From the NCBI RefSeq assembly GCF_030815085.1, contig NZ_JAUSWG010000003.1: a stretch of DNA of 64,000 nt. The stretch is one strand, 5' to 3'. Of the stretch, positions 50,671 to 59,304 are shown in pieces. Positions within the stretch are counted from its first letter, which is position 1, and each line of letters begins with the position of its first letter. The notes under the pieces are model-generated. The model searched no databases. It saw only the letters and a list, made by a program, of their open reading frames with translations, and was not told the DNA's origin. The translations under genes were made by a program, and so were the position numbers. This stretch comes from Paraclostridium ghonii. Its GTDB lineage: Bacteria; Bacillota; Clostridia; Peptostreptococcales; Peptostreptococcaceae.

Positions 50671-53249
50671 ATATCTTCAACAAAGTTACTTTGCAAGGCA
50701 TGAAAAAAAGCCGCTCACGAACAATTGTAACTATTATCGGAGTTGTATTGTCTACGGCCATGATTACAGCAGTCGCTACCTTTGGGGTTTCTCTACTAAA
50801 CTATTTGGCAAAGGGGGCAGCCCAGAAATACGGTGGTTGGCACGTTGAGTTTTTAGATGTTGATTATTCTTTTGTAAAGGAAGTAAGCCACGATAATGAA
50901 GTTTCAGACACAGCAACATTTGAAAATATTGGCTATGCAAAACTTGATGGAGGTAAAAACCCAAATAAACCGTATATTTTTATAGCTGGATTTAACAATA
51001 AAGCCTTTGATAACCTGCCTATAAACCTAGTTTCAGGTAGATTACCGGAAAACAGTGGGGAAATTATTGTGCCAATGAGTGTTGAATCAAATGGCGGCGT
51101 TAAACTCGCAGAGGGTGATACAATTTCACTTGATGTTGGAAACCGCATAGACGGTAACAAAAACCTTGGACAACACGATTCTTACATTTCAGGGAAAGAA
51201 ACTCTTATTCCAAAATCCAAGAGAACCTATAAAGTTGTCGGTATCTCCCAAAGACCAAGTTTTGAGGAATATTCTGCACCAGGATATACCTTGATAACAA
51301 AAGAAGATGTAAAAGATAAAGGAGATAATTTAAGTACATTTGTCACGCTTAAAAACCCGAATAATGTTCACGATTATGCAAGTAGCAAAGCCAAAGGTCA
51401 TAGCTATGCATTTAATGATAATGTATTGCGTTTTATGGGTCTTTCGGAGGATAAATTGTTTAACACGATTCTGTACTCACTTGGCGGTATTTTAGTTGCC
51501 ATAATAATGATAGGCTCTATTTTTCTTATTTATAATTCGTTTAATATATCGCTAAATGAACGTACACACCAATTCGGGATTTTCTCGTCAGTTGGGGCAA
51601 CACCAAAGCAATTGCGAAATTCGGTGTTATTTGAGGGACTTTGTATAGGTGCAGTTGGAATACCAATTGGCGTTATCGTTGGTATTGGCAGCATCAATCT
51701 TGTGATTTTAGTTGTATCCAAAAACTTTGGAAACATTATGTACAATAACATCCCTTTAACATTGAAAGTTTCTATACCTATTATTATTGGCGCAGTGGCA
51801 GTAAGTTTTATTACAATCTTAATTTCGGCTTATATACCAGCTAGAAAAGCTGCAAATACTCCTGTTATGGAAAGTATTCGTCAGTCAAATGAGGTCAAAG
51901 TTGAATCTAAAGCTGTGAAAACGTCAAAACTTACTCATCGTATTTATGGTTTAGAGGGAACCCTTGCGCTAAAGAATTTTAAAAGAAATAAAAAACGTTA
52001 TCGTAGCATTGTGCTATCCCTTATTTTAAGCGTAGTGCTGTTTATATCAACCAATGCTTTTGTAACGTATTTTAAACAATTCTCACAAAAGGCAGTAGAG
52101 TCTACTACCTATGATATCGGTTTGGGAATTAAGGATATGGACGATAGTGAAATGTTAAAACTTTACGATAAACTAAAAACTGCAAACGGTGTTTATGAAA
52201 GTTCGTATCAAACAGTTATGAGCTATTCATGCTCTGCCAAAGGAAGCGATCTTTCAGACTATTACTTGAAGTATGAGGGATCAAATTCATCAGACGAAAA
52301 TATTAATATTCCAATGAAAATCCAGTTTCTTGATGATAGAACATATTTTAATATTATCAAAGGATTGGGCTTGCCATCAGAAGAATATACAGGTCAAAAT
52401 GCGAAAATGATTGCCGTTGCCAAAATCGAAGGCAATCAGAAAGACAAAATTGACACTCCTATTGATATGTTTAAGAGTTCTTCTATGAATTTTAACGTAG
52501 CTCCAGAAATAAATGGTGCTCCAAAGATGGGACAAAAGCAAAACGTAAATATTACGTTTATCGATATTGTGCCTCCTGATATACTACCAAGCCTAGAAAA
52601 CTCTAAATCAAATACGAAGAATTCGTTTATTTTTAGAGTGATGGCTCCTTATTCTATCAAAGATAAGTTTGAGACGACAGATACTCATGTTGATAGTAAG
52701 GGATTGTCATTTAAATCAAAAGATCCTACACAGTCGGCGTCTCAAATGGAAACAATGATTAAAAGTTCTAAAGTTAAATCTAGCTACATATTATTAAATT
52801 CTTATAAAGTACTTGAGGAGAATCGCAATTACATATTCATTGCAAACGTGTTCTCTTATACTTTTATCATTATGATTTCGTTGATTGCAGTTGCAAATGT
52901 GTTTAACACTATTTCCACAAATATCAGATTGCGCAGGCGAGAACTTGCAATGCTTCGCTCTGTGGGAATGTCTGAGCGAGATTTCCAAAAGATGATGAAC
53001 TTTGAGTGTGCCTTTTATGGTATGAGATCTTTGATTTTCGGGCTTCCTATAGCTACAATCTCTTCTTGGCTTATTTACAAATTTATGTCTGATGGAGGGG
53101 CAGACAATATACATTTTGTGTTGCCGTGGGGAAGTATTGGAATAAGCATATTCAGCGTATTATTCTTGGTGTTTATTACAATGTTGTATGCTATTAGTAA
53201 GATAAAGAAAGAAAATATTATTGATGCACTTAGGGACGAGATGGCTTAA
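50667..53249 (+). CDS. FtsX-type ABC permease, 860 residues
   Basis: A large permease with two FtsX repeats. N-terminal helix (near 18-45), a first external domain (60-250), three helices (267-290, 320-345, 363-388), the link ARKAANTPVMESIRQSN, then a second copy: helix near 452, an external domain (475-715) and three final helices (717-740, 775-795, 810-835). BceB-type permeases have ten helices with one large loop; here both halves carry a large domain, which is more like permeases of the VncF/SalY type. Translationally coupled to its ATPase. Confidence 0.87.
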   Translation: MNIFNKVTLQGMKKSRSRTIVTIIGVVLSTAMITAVATFGVSLLNYLAKGAAQKYGGWHVEFLDVDYSFVKEVSHDNEVSDTATFENIGYAKLDGGKNPNKPYIFIAGFNNKAFDNLPINLVSGRLPENSGEIIVPMSVESNGGVKLAEGDTISLDVGNRIDGNKNLGQHDSYISGKETLIPKSKRTYKVVGISQRPSFEEYSAPGYTLITKEDVKDKGDNLSTFVTLKNPNNVHDYASSKAKGHSYAFNDNVLRFMGLSEDKLFNTILYSLGGILVAIIMIGSIFLIYNSFNISLNERTHQFGIFSSVGATPKQLRNSVLFEGLCIGAVGIPIGVIVGIGSINLVILVVSKNFGNIMYNNIPLTLKVSIPIIIGAVAVSFITILISAYIPARKAANTPVMESIRQSNEVKVESKAVKTSKLTHRIYGLEGTLALKNFKRNKKRYRSIVLSLILSVVLFISTNAFVTYFKQFSQKAVESTTYDIGLGIKDMDDSEMLKLYDKLKTANGVYESSYQTVMSYSCSAKGSDLSDYYLKYEGSNSSDENINIPMKIQFLDDRTYFNIIKGLGLPSEEYTGQNAKMIAVAKIEGNQKDKIDTPIDMFKSSSMNFNVAPEINGAPKMGQKQNVNITFIDIVPPDILPSLENSKSNTKNSFIFRVMAPYSIKDKFETTDTHVDSKGLSFKSKDPTQSASQMETMIKSSKVKSSYILLNSYKVLEENRNYIFIANVFSYTFIIMISLIAVANVFNTISTNIRLRRRELAMLRSVGMSERDFQKMMNFECAFYGMRSLIFGLPIATISSWLIYKFMSDGGADNIHFVLPWGSIGISIFSVLFLVFITMLYAISKIKKENIIDALRDEMA

Positions 53250-53327
53250 TTAAAAACAGATATTAACTTGACAGTAAATCAAAATACAATAGTGATTGAG
53301 TTTAAGATTCTTAATATAAGTACTCCC

Positions 53328-53366
53328 AACGAATGTATTATTTTTTAATAGTACATTCGTTTTTTA
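53328..53366 (+). terminator. Terminator of the transporter operon
   Basis: AACGAATGTA pairs with TACATTCGTT, followed by a T run. Confidence 0.88.
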
Positions 53367-53541
53367 TGTGACAAACTTTACTACTATATATCCTATGTTT
53401 TTATTAAACTTATGATTAAATAGCTAATTAACAATATTAAAAAATTAAAGTGAAATAAATAAGAAAGAGTATATTTATTTAAATATAGTAATCTAAATAG
53501 ATATACCCCTTGGGGTTTCAAAGTATTTCCTTAATATAAAT

Positions 53542-53706
53542 TTAACTCCTAGTTTTTGATCTATGTTTATTATTTACTAAAGAGCTTAAACTCATTGTTA
53601 AAGAGCCTAATATTTCCATTACAAATCCATAAATATTGCATAAGCTAACCCCAACTATAAATAAAATCTACCCTAAAACAAATATAGTTATACATTGTAA
53701 TCTCAT
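53542..53706 (-). pseudogene. Small membrane protein gene with internal stop
   Basis: From ATG 53706, behind AAGGAGATTTTATTTGATAGT, 55 codons read MRLQCITIFVLG, an in-frame TAG, then ILFIVGVSLCNIYGFVMEIL and a basic end KHRSKTRS. A ribosome binding site and a continuous hydrophobic helix on both sides of the stop suggest a recently broken gene. No other gene is seen between 53370 and 53801; CCCCTTGGGG at 53506 is an isolated palindrome. Confidence 0.5.
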
Positions 53707-53801
53707 ACTATCAAATAAAATCTCCTTTATAATTAATAAGAAAAAGCGTATTTAAATAAATAAGCATATAAAAATACCCTTAAAATCACTTTGAAAAATT
53801 A

Positions 53802-54209
53802 TTAATGTAATAAATTTTTATATTCTTCAATATCATCAAATTTTGTTTCAAAATTTGATGGCTCACCACTTATATATTTCATATTTATTGGTTTACCGTT
53901 ATTTAGCTTATTAATAATAAAATCAAAAGAATTATCTTCTTTTAAACTAATTTCAAAATTTTGTTCATCACTACTTAATTTATACGTATTATCTTTTTTT
54001 AAAAGTTCATACGTTCCTTTATTAACTTCTCTGTTATCAATATATTCAACAAAACTATGATCTGTTTTATTAAATGAAATTTGAACATGATATCCATTTA
54101 CTGCATCACTTTGATAAAATCCATTCAAAGTTAAATTAGACCTAGATGAACAACCAATTAATAGCAATGTTATAGAAAAAATTAATATAGAAAATATCTT
54201 TCTTTTCAT
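53802..54209 (-). CDS. Lipoprotein, 135 residues
   Basis: The signal peptide MKRKIFSILIFSITLLLIGC ends in lipobox LIGC. The mature domain is strand-rich (LNGFYQSDAVNGYHVQISFN, FVEYIDNREVNKGTYELLKK, FEISLKEDNSFDFIINKL), like small lipocalin- or cystatin-sized proteins. The G-F/Y-Y opening resembles short lipoproteins found in many clostridia in which a bacterial barrel domain starts 'L.G.Y'. Function unknown. GGGGGGATTATAAGT precedes ATG on the minus strand. Confidence 0.72.
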   Translation of the reverse strand: MKRKIFSILIFSITLLLIGCSSRSNLTLNGFYQSDAVNGYHVQISFNKTDHSFVEYIDNREVNKGTYELLKKDNTYKLSSDEQNFEISLKEDNSFDFIINKLNNGKPINMKYISGEPSNFETKFDDIEEYKNLLH

Positions 54210-54433
54210 ACTTATAATCCCCCCTGTATATAGTTAACATTATGTAACTATTATACGATTTATAATAGCATATTTAAACCTTACTCAAAACATATTTACA
54301 TAGCGCTTAAAGTCTAAATAAATATAAAAGCATAGTATCACATAAAGTGTTCGAAATTGTAGATACATTTTAAGTAATAAATTATAATATAAATAATTAT
54401 TTACATAAATTCATCAAAAAAAGGATGTGTAAA

Positions 54434-54748
54434 ATGATAAAAAATATAAAAAAACTTACTTTACTTATAGTTGTATTATTTATATTTGTTGTAGGATATA
54501 CAGTATATAGATTTGATTTTAACTCACTAAATGACCAAGATTCACCTGTTATAGCTGATAATGATAGCTTCAGTAATGCTCAGAAAATACTAGAAGATTA
54601 TGGATATAATTTAAAAGATGTTCAGGAAACTGAAAAAACTCAATCTAATATGCCTGATTTAAAAAGATATACATACGAAGGTAAAAATGGAATTATATCT
54701 ATATTAACAAATGGAGAATTTATTTATGATATAACATATTATGAATAA
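54434..54748 (+). CDS. Membrane-anchored small protein, 104 residues
   Basis: ATG 54434 follows AAGGATGTGTAAA. One N-terminal helix (LTLLIVVLFIFVVGYTVYRF), then an external part of about 75 residues with NAQKILEDYGYNLKDVQETE and KGKNG-like strands ending FIYDITYYE. No family recognised. A tiny membrane protein gene starts 17 bases after it, so the two may be co-expressed. Confidence 0.6.
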   Translation: MIKNIKKLTLLIVVLFIFVVGYTVYRFDFNSLNDQDSPVIADNDSFSNAQKILEDYGYNLKDVQETEKTQSNMPDLKRYTYEGKNGIISILTNGEFIYDITYYE

Positions 54749-54765
54749 TATAAGGGGGATGAGTA

Positions 54766-54900
54766 ATGGAATTTCAAACTATTATGGCTCTATTAGCATC
54801 TATTTTTTATGGATCTATAATATTGTTATTTATAATGTTGTTTAAATTTTTATCACTTGGAATTGAGGCTCTTAAAATATATATAAAGAATAACTCTTAA
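54766..54900 (+). CDS. 44-residue membrane peptide
   Basis: A short ORF missed by size filters: ATG 54766 behind TAAGGGGGATGAGTA. It encodes one long hydrophobic helix (MALLASIFYGSIILLFIMLF) followed by KFLSLGIEALKIYIKNNS, a short amphipathic basic tail. Its spacing from the gene before it suggests an operon. It could be a small regulatory or toxin-like membrane peptide; nothing more can be said. Confidence 0.6.
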   Translation: MEFQTIMALLASIFYGSIILLFIMLFKFLSLGIEALKIYIKNNS

Positions 54901-55022
54901 TACAATTAGGCTCTAATAAACTTTACTATTAATTTGTATATTTTTTAGAAACGTACAAAGTTATTAGATATATTGGGGGTAGTTCAATTGTCCTACCCCA
55001 TTATACATTTCAATTTAAATAG

Positions 55023-55217
55023 TTATTTAAATACTAAGTTCTTCTCTGTTATAGTATCTAGTCTTACCCTTAGTCCTATTCTTATATCCAATAGATTCCT
55101 TAGGGCAACCTCCAATACAGCCATACAGTGAAAACAGTTTGACCCCCAACGTTGTCTATTGTTATCCATCTTTATATTATTTAATCTTAAACCTGATATC
55201 CTATTTTTTGTAAGCAT
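55023..55217 (-). CDS. Uncertain 64-residue ORF
   Basis: A reverse-strand ORF from ATG 55217 (TTAAGGAAAATT before it) reads LTKNRISGLRLNNIKMDNNR and on, basic with no membrane helix. Codon use is unusual for this genome, with several AGG/AGA Arg and CAT-rich parts. The leader before the ATG (about 55212-55250) repeats sequence found at 47104-47142, where no gene follows. It could be a true small gene, or part of a decayed repeat. A GGGGGTAG/CTACCCC hairpin lies at 54974-54998. Confidence 0.3.
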   Translation of the reverse strand: MLTKNRISGLRLNNIKMDNNRQRWGSNCFHCMAVLEVALRNLLDIRIGLRVRLDTITEKNLVFK

Positions 55218-55329
55218 AATTTTCCTTAAGCGTAAAAAATAAATTAAATAACCCACTACCAGTTTCGCTTATAATAATAATGCTATAGATTTATCACTAT
55301 TAATAATAGTTTAGCTTAATAGAATTTAT

Positions 55330-55464
55330 TTAAGAGGTATTAAGTTAATCAATAAACTTTCAGTTTTAAAATATACTAAGATACCTGCAGCTTTAATTGA
55401 AGTTAATTTTATATCTAATATAGAAGGAGAAAAATCTATTTTTATGTACACTTTAGGAATGTGA
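55330..55464 (+). pseudogene. C-terminal fragment of an N-acetylmuramoyl-L-alanine amidase
   Basis: The frame reads KLSVLKYTKIPAALIEVNFI and SNIEGEK before stopping at 55464, the conserved end of Amidase_3 enzymes (VLr.t..PAvLvEvgFiSN). No catalytic N-terminal part, start or ribosome binding site exists upstream, so this is a gene remnant. Confidence 0.75.
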
Positions 55465-55511
55465 TATTATGCTATAATTAACTAAATATTTAAAAAGGGG
55501 AATCAATTTTT

Positions 55512-56054
55512 ATGGATATATTAAATACCGAAAGGTTGATATTAAGAGAATGGAGAGAAAGTGATAGCTTTGACTTATATGAATATGCTAAAAGTGATTT
55601 AGTTGGTCCAAATGCAGGATGGAAACCACATAAAAGTGAAGATGAAAGCAAAGAAATAATAAAAATGTTTATTAATAATAATGATACTTACGCAATAGTT
55701 CTAAAGTCTGAAAATAAAGTTATAGGTGGAATAGGATTACATAACAGAAAGCCAGATGAAAAACTTAAAAACCTAGAACAAAGGGAAATTGGATATGTAT
55801 TAAATCCAACATATTGGGGAAATGGATATGCACCAGAGGCTGCAAATTGTTTGTTAAATTATGCATTTAATGAACTCAATTTAGATTTAATTTGGTGTGG
55901 TCATTTTGATTTTAATAGTAATTCTAAGAGAGTAAGTGAAAAATGTGGATTTAAATATAAATTTACAAAAGATGAAAAATTGAAGTTATTAGATAATAAA
56001 AAAGTCAAAACCCTTTATTATAACATCTTAAAATCTGAGTACATAAATAAGTAG
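55512..56054 (+). CDS. GNAT family acetyltransferase, RimJ/RimL-like
   Basis: A 180-residue acetyltransferase of the RimJ/RimL group: start LNTERLILREWRESDSFDLYEYA, central GGIGLHNRKP and EIGYVLNPTYWGNGYAPEA with the acetyl-CoA-binding WGNGYA loop (near residue 98), and NSNSKRVSEKCGFKY near the end. Members acetylate N-termini of ribosomal proteins or small molecules including antibiotics. AAAAGGGGAATCAATTTTT precedes the ATG. Single gene, no partner visible. Confidence 0.9.
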   Translation: MDILNTERLILREWRESDSFDLYEYAKSDLVGPNAGWKPHKSEDESKEIIKMFINNNDTYAIVLKSENKVIGGIGLHNRKPDEKLKNLEQREIGYVLNPTYWGNGYAPEAANCLLNYAFNELNLDLIWCGHFDFNSNSKRVSEKCGFKYKFTKDEKLKLLDNKKVKTLYYNILKSEYINK

Positions 56055-56197
56055 TAAAATAGTTATATTTATATACATATAAATCTTAAAAATAATATAT
56101 CCTAATAGATTTAATTTACATAAAAGATTATATGGAAAAATATAAATAAATATATTGTAATAAGTTAGTGATATAATTAATTAAAGGCGGTGAACTA

Positions 56198-57010
56198 ATG
56201 AAAAAGCCAAATTATGAAGATTTTATAATGAAAAGAGCAATGGATATTTTTGCAGAAGAAGGTCTTAAGTTCTTTGGAATAGATAAAAAAGTAAAAGACA
56301 TTGGACCAACGGAATTAGTTGTTTTAGATAGTAAAAATATGTATATGGATTATACTTTTTTAATGGAAGATGATAGCTATATACATTTTGAGTTTCAAAC
56401 TACTAATAAAGGTGTAGATGATCTAATGAGATTTAGAACTTATGAGGCTTTATTAAATTTCCAAACTAAAAAGAATGTTACTACATATGTCGTTTATTCA
56501 GGAGATATCAAAAATCCTGTAGGTGAATATAATTGTGGTATGAATACTTATAAAGTAAATGCTATATCTATGGTTAATGAAGATGGAGATAAAGTATTTG
56601 ATGAAATAATAGAGAAGTTATCTTGTGGGAATGATATAGACAAACAAGATATAATAAAACTTACATTTACACCAGTTATGGGTGGAAAAATGGATAAAAG
56701 CGAAAAGATATTAAAGGCGATAAAGCTAAGTAAAGAAATAACTAGTCCATATAAAAGAGATATGGAATCTATTTTATATGCTTTTGCTAATAAATTTTTA
56801 AGTGGTAAAGATTTAGAAAAGGTAAAGGAGGAACTTAGAGTGACTGAATTAGGAAAGAGTCTTATTGAAGAAGGAAAAGAAGCTGGTGAAAAAAAGAAAG
56901 CTATAGAAATAGCTAAAAAAGCTATATTAAAGGGAATGGATAACGAAACTATAAAAGATCTTACAGATTTAACTATAGAAGAGATTGAAACAATAAGAAA
57001 TATTATGTAG
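56198..57010 (+). CDS. Rpn family nuclease/putative transposase, copy B
   Basis: A 270-residue protein over 90 percent identical to copy A at 35329, including the nuclease residues Asp51, Glu65 and Gln67. The C-terminal repeat is shorter (GKEAGEKKKA), four residues fewer than in copy A; length changes at just this place are known from other Rpn proteins. The upstream 40 bases (AATTAATTAAAGGCGGTGAACTA) also match copy A, so the duplicated unit includes the promoter region. An internal start with AAAGGAGGAA before GTG 56840 is kept. A terminator follows. Confidence 0.88.
   Translation: MKKPNYEDFIMKRAMDIFAEEGLKFFGIDKKVKDIGPTELVVLDSKNMYMDYTFLMEDDSYIHFEFQTTNKGVDDLMRFRTYEALLNFQTKKNVTTYVVYSGDIKNPVGEYNCGMNTYKVNAISMVNEDGDKVFDEIIEKLSCGNDIDKQDIIKLTFTPVMGGKMDKSEKILKAIKLSKEITSPYKRDMESILYAFANKFLSGKDLEKVKEELRVTELGKSLIEEGKEAGEKKKAIEIAKKAILKGMDNETIKDLTDLTIEEIETIRNIM
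56840..57010 (+). CDS. Possible internally started C-terminal Rpn fragment, copy B
   Basis: In-frame GTG 56840 with AAAGGAGGAA at 56824-56833, giving a 56-residue helical protein starting VTELGKSLIEEG. Same arrangement as at 35971 in copy A. The ribosome binding site survives although a codon in it differs (GAA for GAG), as does the third position of the codons between. Confidence 0.5.
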   Translation: MTELGKSLIEEGKEAGEKKKAIEIAKKAILKGMDNETIKDLTDLTIEEIETIRNIM

Positions 57011-57036
57011 TTACAATAGAATTTAAAGTTAAGTGA

Positions 57037-57074
57037 AATAAAATGAAGAGCATAAGTTCTTCATTTTATTTTTT
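57037..57074 (+). terminator. Terminator of Rpn copy B
   Basis: AATAAAATGAAGA pairs perfectly with TCTTCATTTTATT around eight bases, followed by TTTT. Confidence 0.88.
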
Positions 57075-57202
57075 AGTTACTAATTTTTAATATATGGGAT
57101 ATGGTAGACAATTTCGTGATAAATAGGATATTAAAATGGCTAGAAGTGTTGAAATATTTAACTTTTAGCCATTATACATCAGATATAAAGAGGTGAGGAT
57201 AC

Positions 57203-58165
57203 ATGGCTAAAATTGATAATATGATGTCAATACTATGGATATTGAGCTCAGGTAAAAAGGTTACAGCAAAACAAATAGCTGAAAAACTAGAAATAAATAT
57301 AAGAACAGTCTACAGATATATTGATGCACTTTCTGCTAGTGGAGTACCCATAATTTCAGATACAGGCCATAATGGTGGATATACAATTTTGAATAATTTT
57401 ATTAAAGCACCTCTTTTTTTCGATACAGAAGAACAAACTGCTTTACTTCATGCAGCTATATTTGCTAAAGAAAAGGGATATTTTTTAGATGAAGCATTAG
57501 ATAAAGCAACATCAAAGTTAAAAATGCACTCAAATCAAAAACAAGAAGAAGTTTTAACAAGGCATTTAATGGGTTTTGAAGTAATAAACCCTATTGGAAA
57601 AATATCCATAGAATCTGTACTTAAAAAGTTGGAAAATAGCATAGCAAATGAGTTATCTATAGAAATTAATTATCGTACAGGTCGTGAAGAAAAATCAAAA
57701 TGTAGGATTATAAATCCATATGGAATTGTTCATTGGAATAATAATTGGTACATAGTAGCATTTTGTCAAATGAGAAATGAGATTCGTAGCTTTAGAGTAG
57801 ATAGAATTAGTAGTGTCATAGAAACATTAAATACTTTTAATAGACCAAAGGAATTCTCAGCAAGTGAATTTTTCATAAGGGGAATTGTGACTGAAATAAA
57901 AGATGAGGATAATCTTATATCATTAGTTATAGAAGGAAGTATAAATGCATTAGATAACTTATGTCAGCATTGGTTTTTAGGATATCATTTGAAAGAAAGG
58001 ACTTCAAACAAAGTAATATTTAAACTTAATGAAGAAGTAATATTTACATATATACCAAATATACTTTTACCTTATGGAAAGTCTATACAAATAATTGAAC
58101 CATTAAGTCTTAGAGATAAAATGGTTGAAAATTTATTAGAATTAATTGATTATTATCAAATTTAA
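57203..58165 (+). CDS. HTH and WYL domain transcriptional regulator (YafY-like)
   Basis: A 320-residue regulator. The N-terminal HTH (MMSILWILSSGKKVTAKQIAEKLEINIRTVYRYIDAL, residues 6-45) is of the DeoR/HTH_11 type with the GYTILNNF wing; residues 140-235 form a WYL domain, with NPYGIVHWNNNWYIVAFCQ and RSFRVDRISSV, which binds nucleotides or other ligands; the C-terminal WCX part follows. GAGGTGAGGATAC precedes the ATG. The next gene, a DJ-1/PfpI protein, is probably its target or partner, as in many Firmicutes. Confidence 0.9.
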   Translation: MAKIDNMMSILWILSSGKKVTAKQIAEKLEINIRTVYRYIDALSASGVPIISDTGHNGGYTILNNFIKAPLFFDTEEQTALLHAAIFAKEKGYFLDEALDKATSKLKMHSNQKQEEVLTRHLMGFEVINPIGKISIESVLKKLENSIANELSIEINYRTGREEKSKCRIINPYGIVHWNNNWYIVAFCQMRNEIRSFRVDRISSVIETLNTFNRPKEFSASEFFIRGIVTEIKDEDNLISLVIEGSINALDNLCQHWFLGYHLKERTSNKVIFKLNEEVIFTYIPNILLPYGKSIQIIEPLSLRDKMVENLLELIDYYQI

Positions 58166-58204
58166 TAACTTAACTGACGGAATATGTCAGTTAAGTTATT
58201 TTAT
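58164..58204 (+). terminator. Terminator after the WYL regulator
   Basis: AATAACTTAACTGAC pairs with GTCAGTTAAGTTATT around GGAATAT; T run follows. Confidence 0.9.
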
Positions 58205-58243
58205 AATTAGGTATATTAATTAACCATATAAGGAGTAAAAAAG

Positions 58244-58873
58244 ATGAAAAATAGAAAAGTATATATGTATGTATTTGATACTATGTCAGATTGGGAAGTA
58301 GGATATTTAACTGCTGAATTAAATACAGGAAGATATTTCAAGAAAGGACTAAAGCCACTAAAAGTAACTACAGTAGGAATTGATAAAAATCATATTATAA
58401 CAATGGGGGGATTGAAAGTTTTACCTGATATTACAATAGATGAATTTAATATGAAAAGTAATGATGTATTAATTTTACCAGGAGGGGATACTTGGACATC
58501 CTCGTCTCATGAGATAATATTAGAAAAAGCTAAAGAGGCTTTAGTACAAGGGTCTGTAGTTGCAGCTATTTGTGGTGCTACTTTAGGGCTAGCTAAAAAA
58601 GGTTTACTAGATTTTAGAAATCATACTAGTAATGATTTAGAATTTCTTAAAATGGTAATACCCAGTTATAATGGAGAAAAATATTATAAAATAGAATCTG
58701 TAGTTAGTGATGAAAATCTAATTACTGCTTCAGGAATCGCACCATTAGAATTTACGATACAAGTGTTAAAAGTTTTAGATGTTTTTAAAGAAGAAGCATT
58801 GAGTTCTTGGTTAAATCTTTATAAAACAAATGATTCAAAATATTTTTTTGAATTAATGAATTGCAACAAATAA
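58244..58873 (+). CDS. DJ-1/PfpI family protein
   Basis: A 209-residue glutamine-amidotransferase-like protein with the family nucleophile in VVAAICGATLGLAKKGLLD (Cys about residue 110) and the oxyanion region LILPGGDTW (near 82). The start MYVFDTMSDWEVGYLTAEL is the usual first strand and helix with conserved acidic residue. DJ-1/PfpI proteins act as proteases, glyoxalases, deglycases or chaperones; which one is not clear. GGAGTAAAAAAG precedes ATG. It lies directly after the WYL regulator. Confidence 0.88.
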   Translation: MKNRKVYMYVFDTMSDWEVGYLTAELNTGRYFKKGLKPLKVTTVGIDKNHIITMGGLKVLPDITIDEFNMKSNDVLILPGGDTWTSSSHEIILEKAKEALVQGSVVAAICGATLGLAKKGLLDFRNHTSNDLEFLKMVIPSYNGEKYYKIESVVSDENLITASGIAPLEFTIQVLKVLDVFKEEALSSWLNLYKTNDSKYFFELMNCNK

Positions 58874-59054
58874 TGTAATTTTGAATTCAAACGATAGGCC
58901 TCTTTTTCTAAAACAAATAGATAAGTGATTTTTTGTATTTTCATGGATTGGACAAAGTTTGATAAATGAATTAAAATAGTTCATATAAAAATAACTAATA
59001 CTATTTATGACTAAAATATTTAAAATACTTAGATATAGATCGATTTTTAATTTT

Positions 59055-59092
59055 AAAAAGTCAAGTTTGATTCGACAAACTTGACTTTTTTT
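59055..59092 (+). terminator. Terminator upstream of the recombinase region
   Basis: AAAAAGTCAAGTTTG pairs perfectly with CAAACTTGACTTTTT around ATTCGA, with T run. The gene it serves is probably the DJ-1 gene 180 bases upstream. Confidence 0.88.
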
Positions 59093-59164
59093 ATTTTCTA
59101 TAATAAATTGAAATATTTTAACTAATAAAAAAATATACATTCTCGCAAAAACTATAAACTAACC

Positions 59165-59267
59165 ATTTCAAAAATCCTACTTTTTGAAATAGATAGTTAA
59201 TTATAAATTTTCCATTTCAAAATATTAACATTTTCCTATTTGAAATATTTCAAATAAATAGTATACT
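59165..59267 (+). promoter_or_regulatory. Palindromes and promoter before the serine recombinase
   Basis: ATTTCAAAAA/TTTTTGAAAT (59165-59190), ATTTCAAAA (59214) and the perfect 20-bp palindrome TATTTGAAATATTTCAAATA (59237-59256) share the same ATTTCAAA core. TTTGAA (59239) and TATACT (59262) with 17 bases between form a promoter that the last palindrome covers. This looks like a resolution site or an autoregulated operator for the recombinase. Confidence 0.6.
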
Positions 59268-59304
59268 TATTGAAGTGAAAATAATAGTTGAAAGGACAAT
59301 TTAT

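Noticed and set aside
59160..59260. CRISPR-like repeats.
   Set aside because: Repeats are palindromic and irregularly spaced, with no spacers of constant length and no cas genes in the window.
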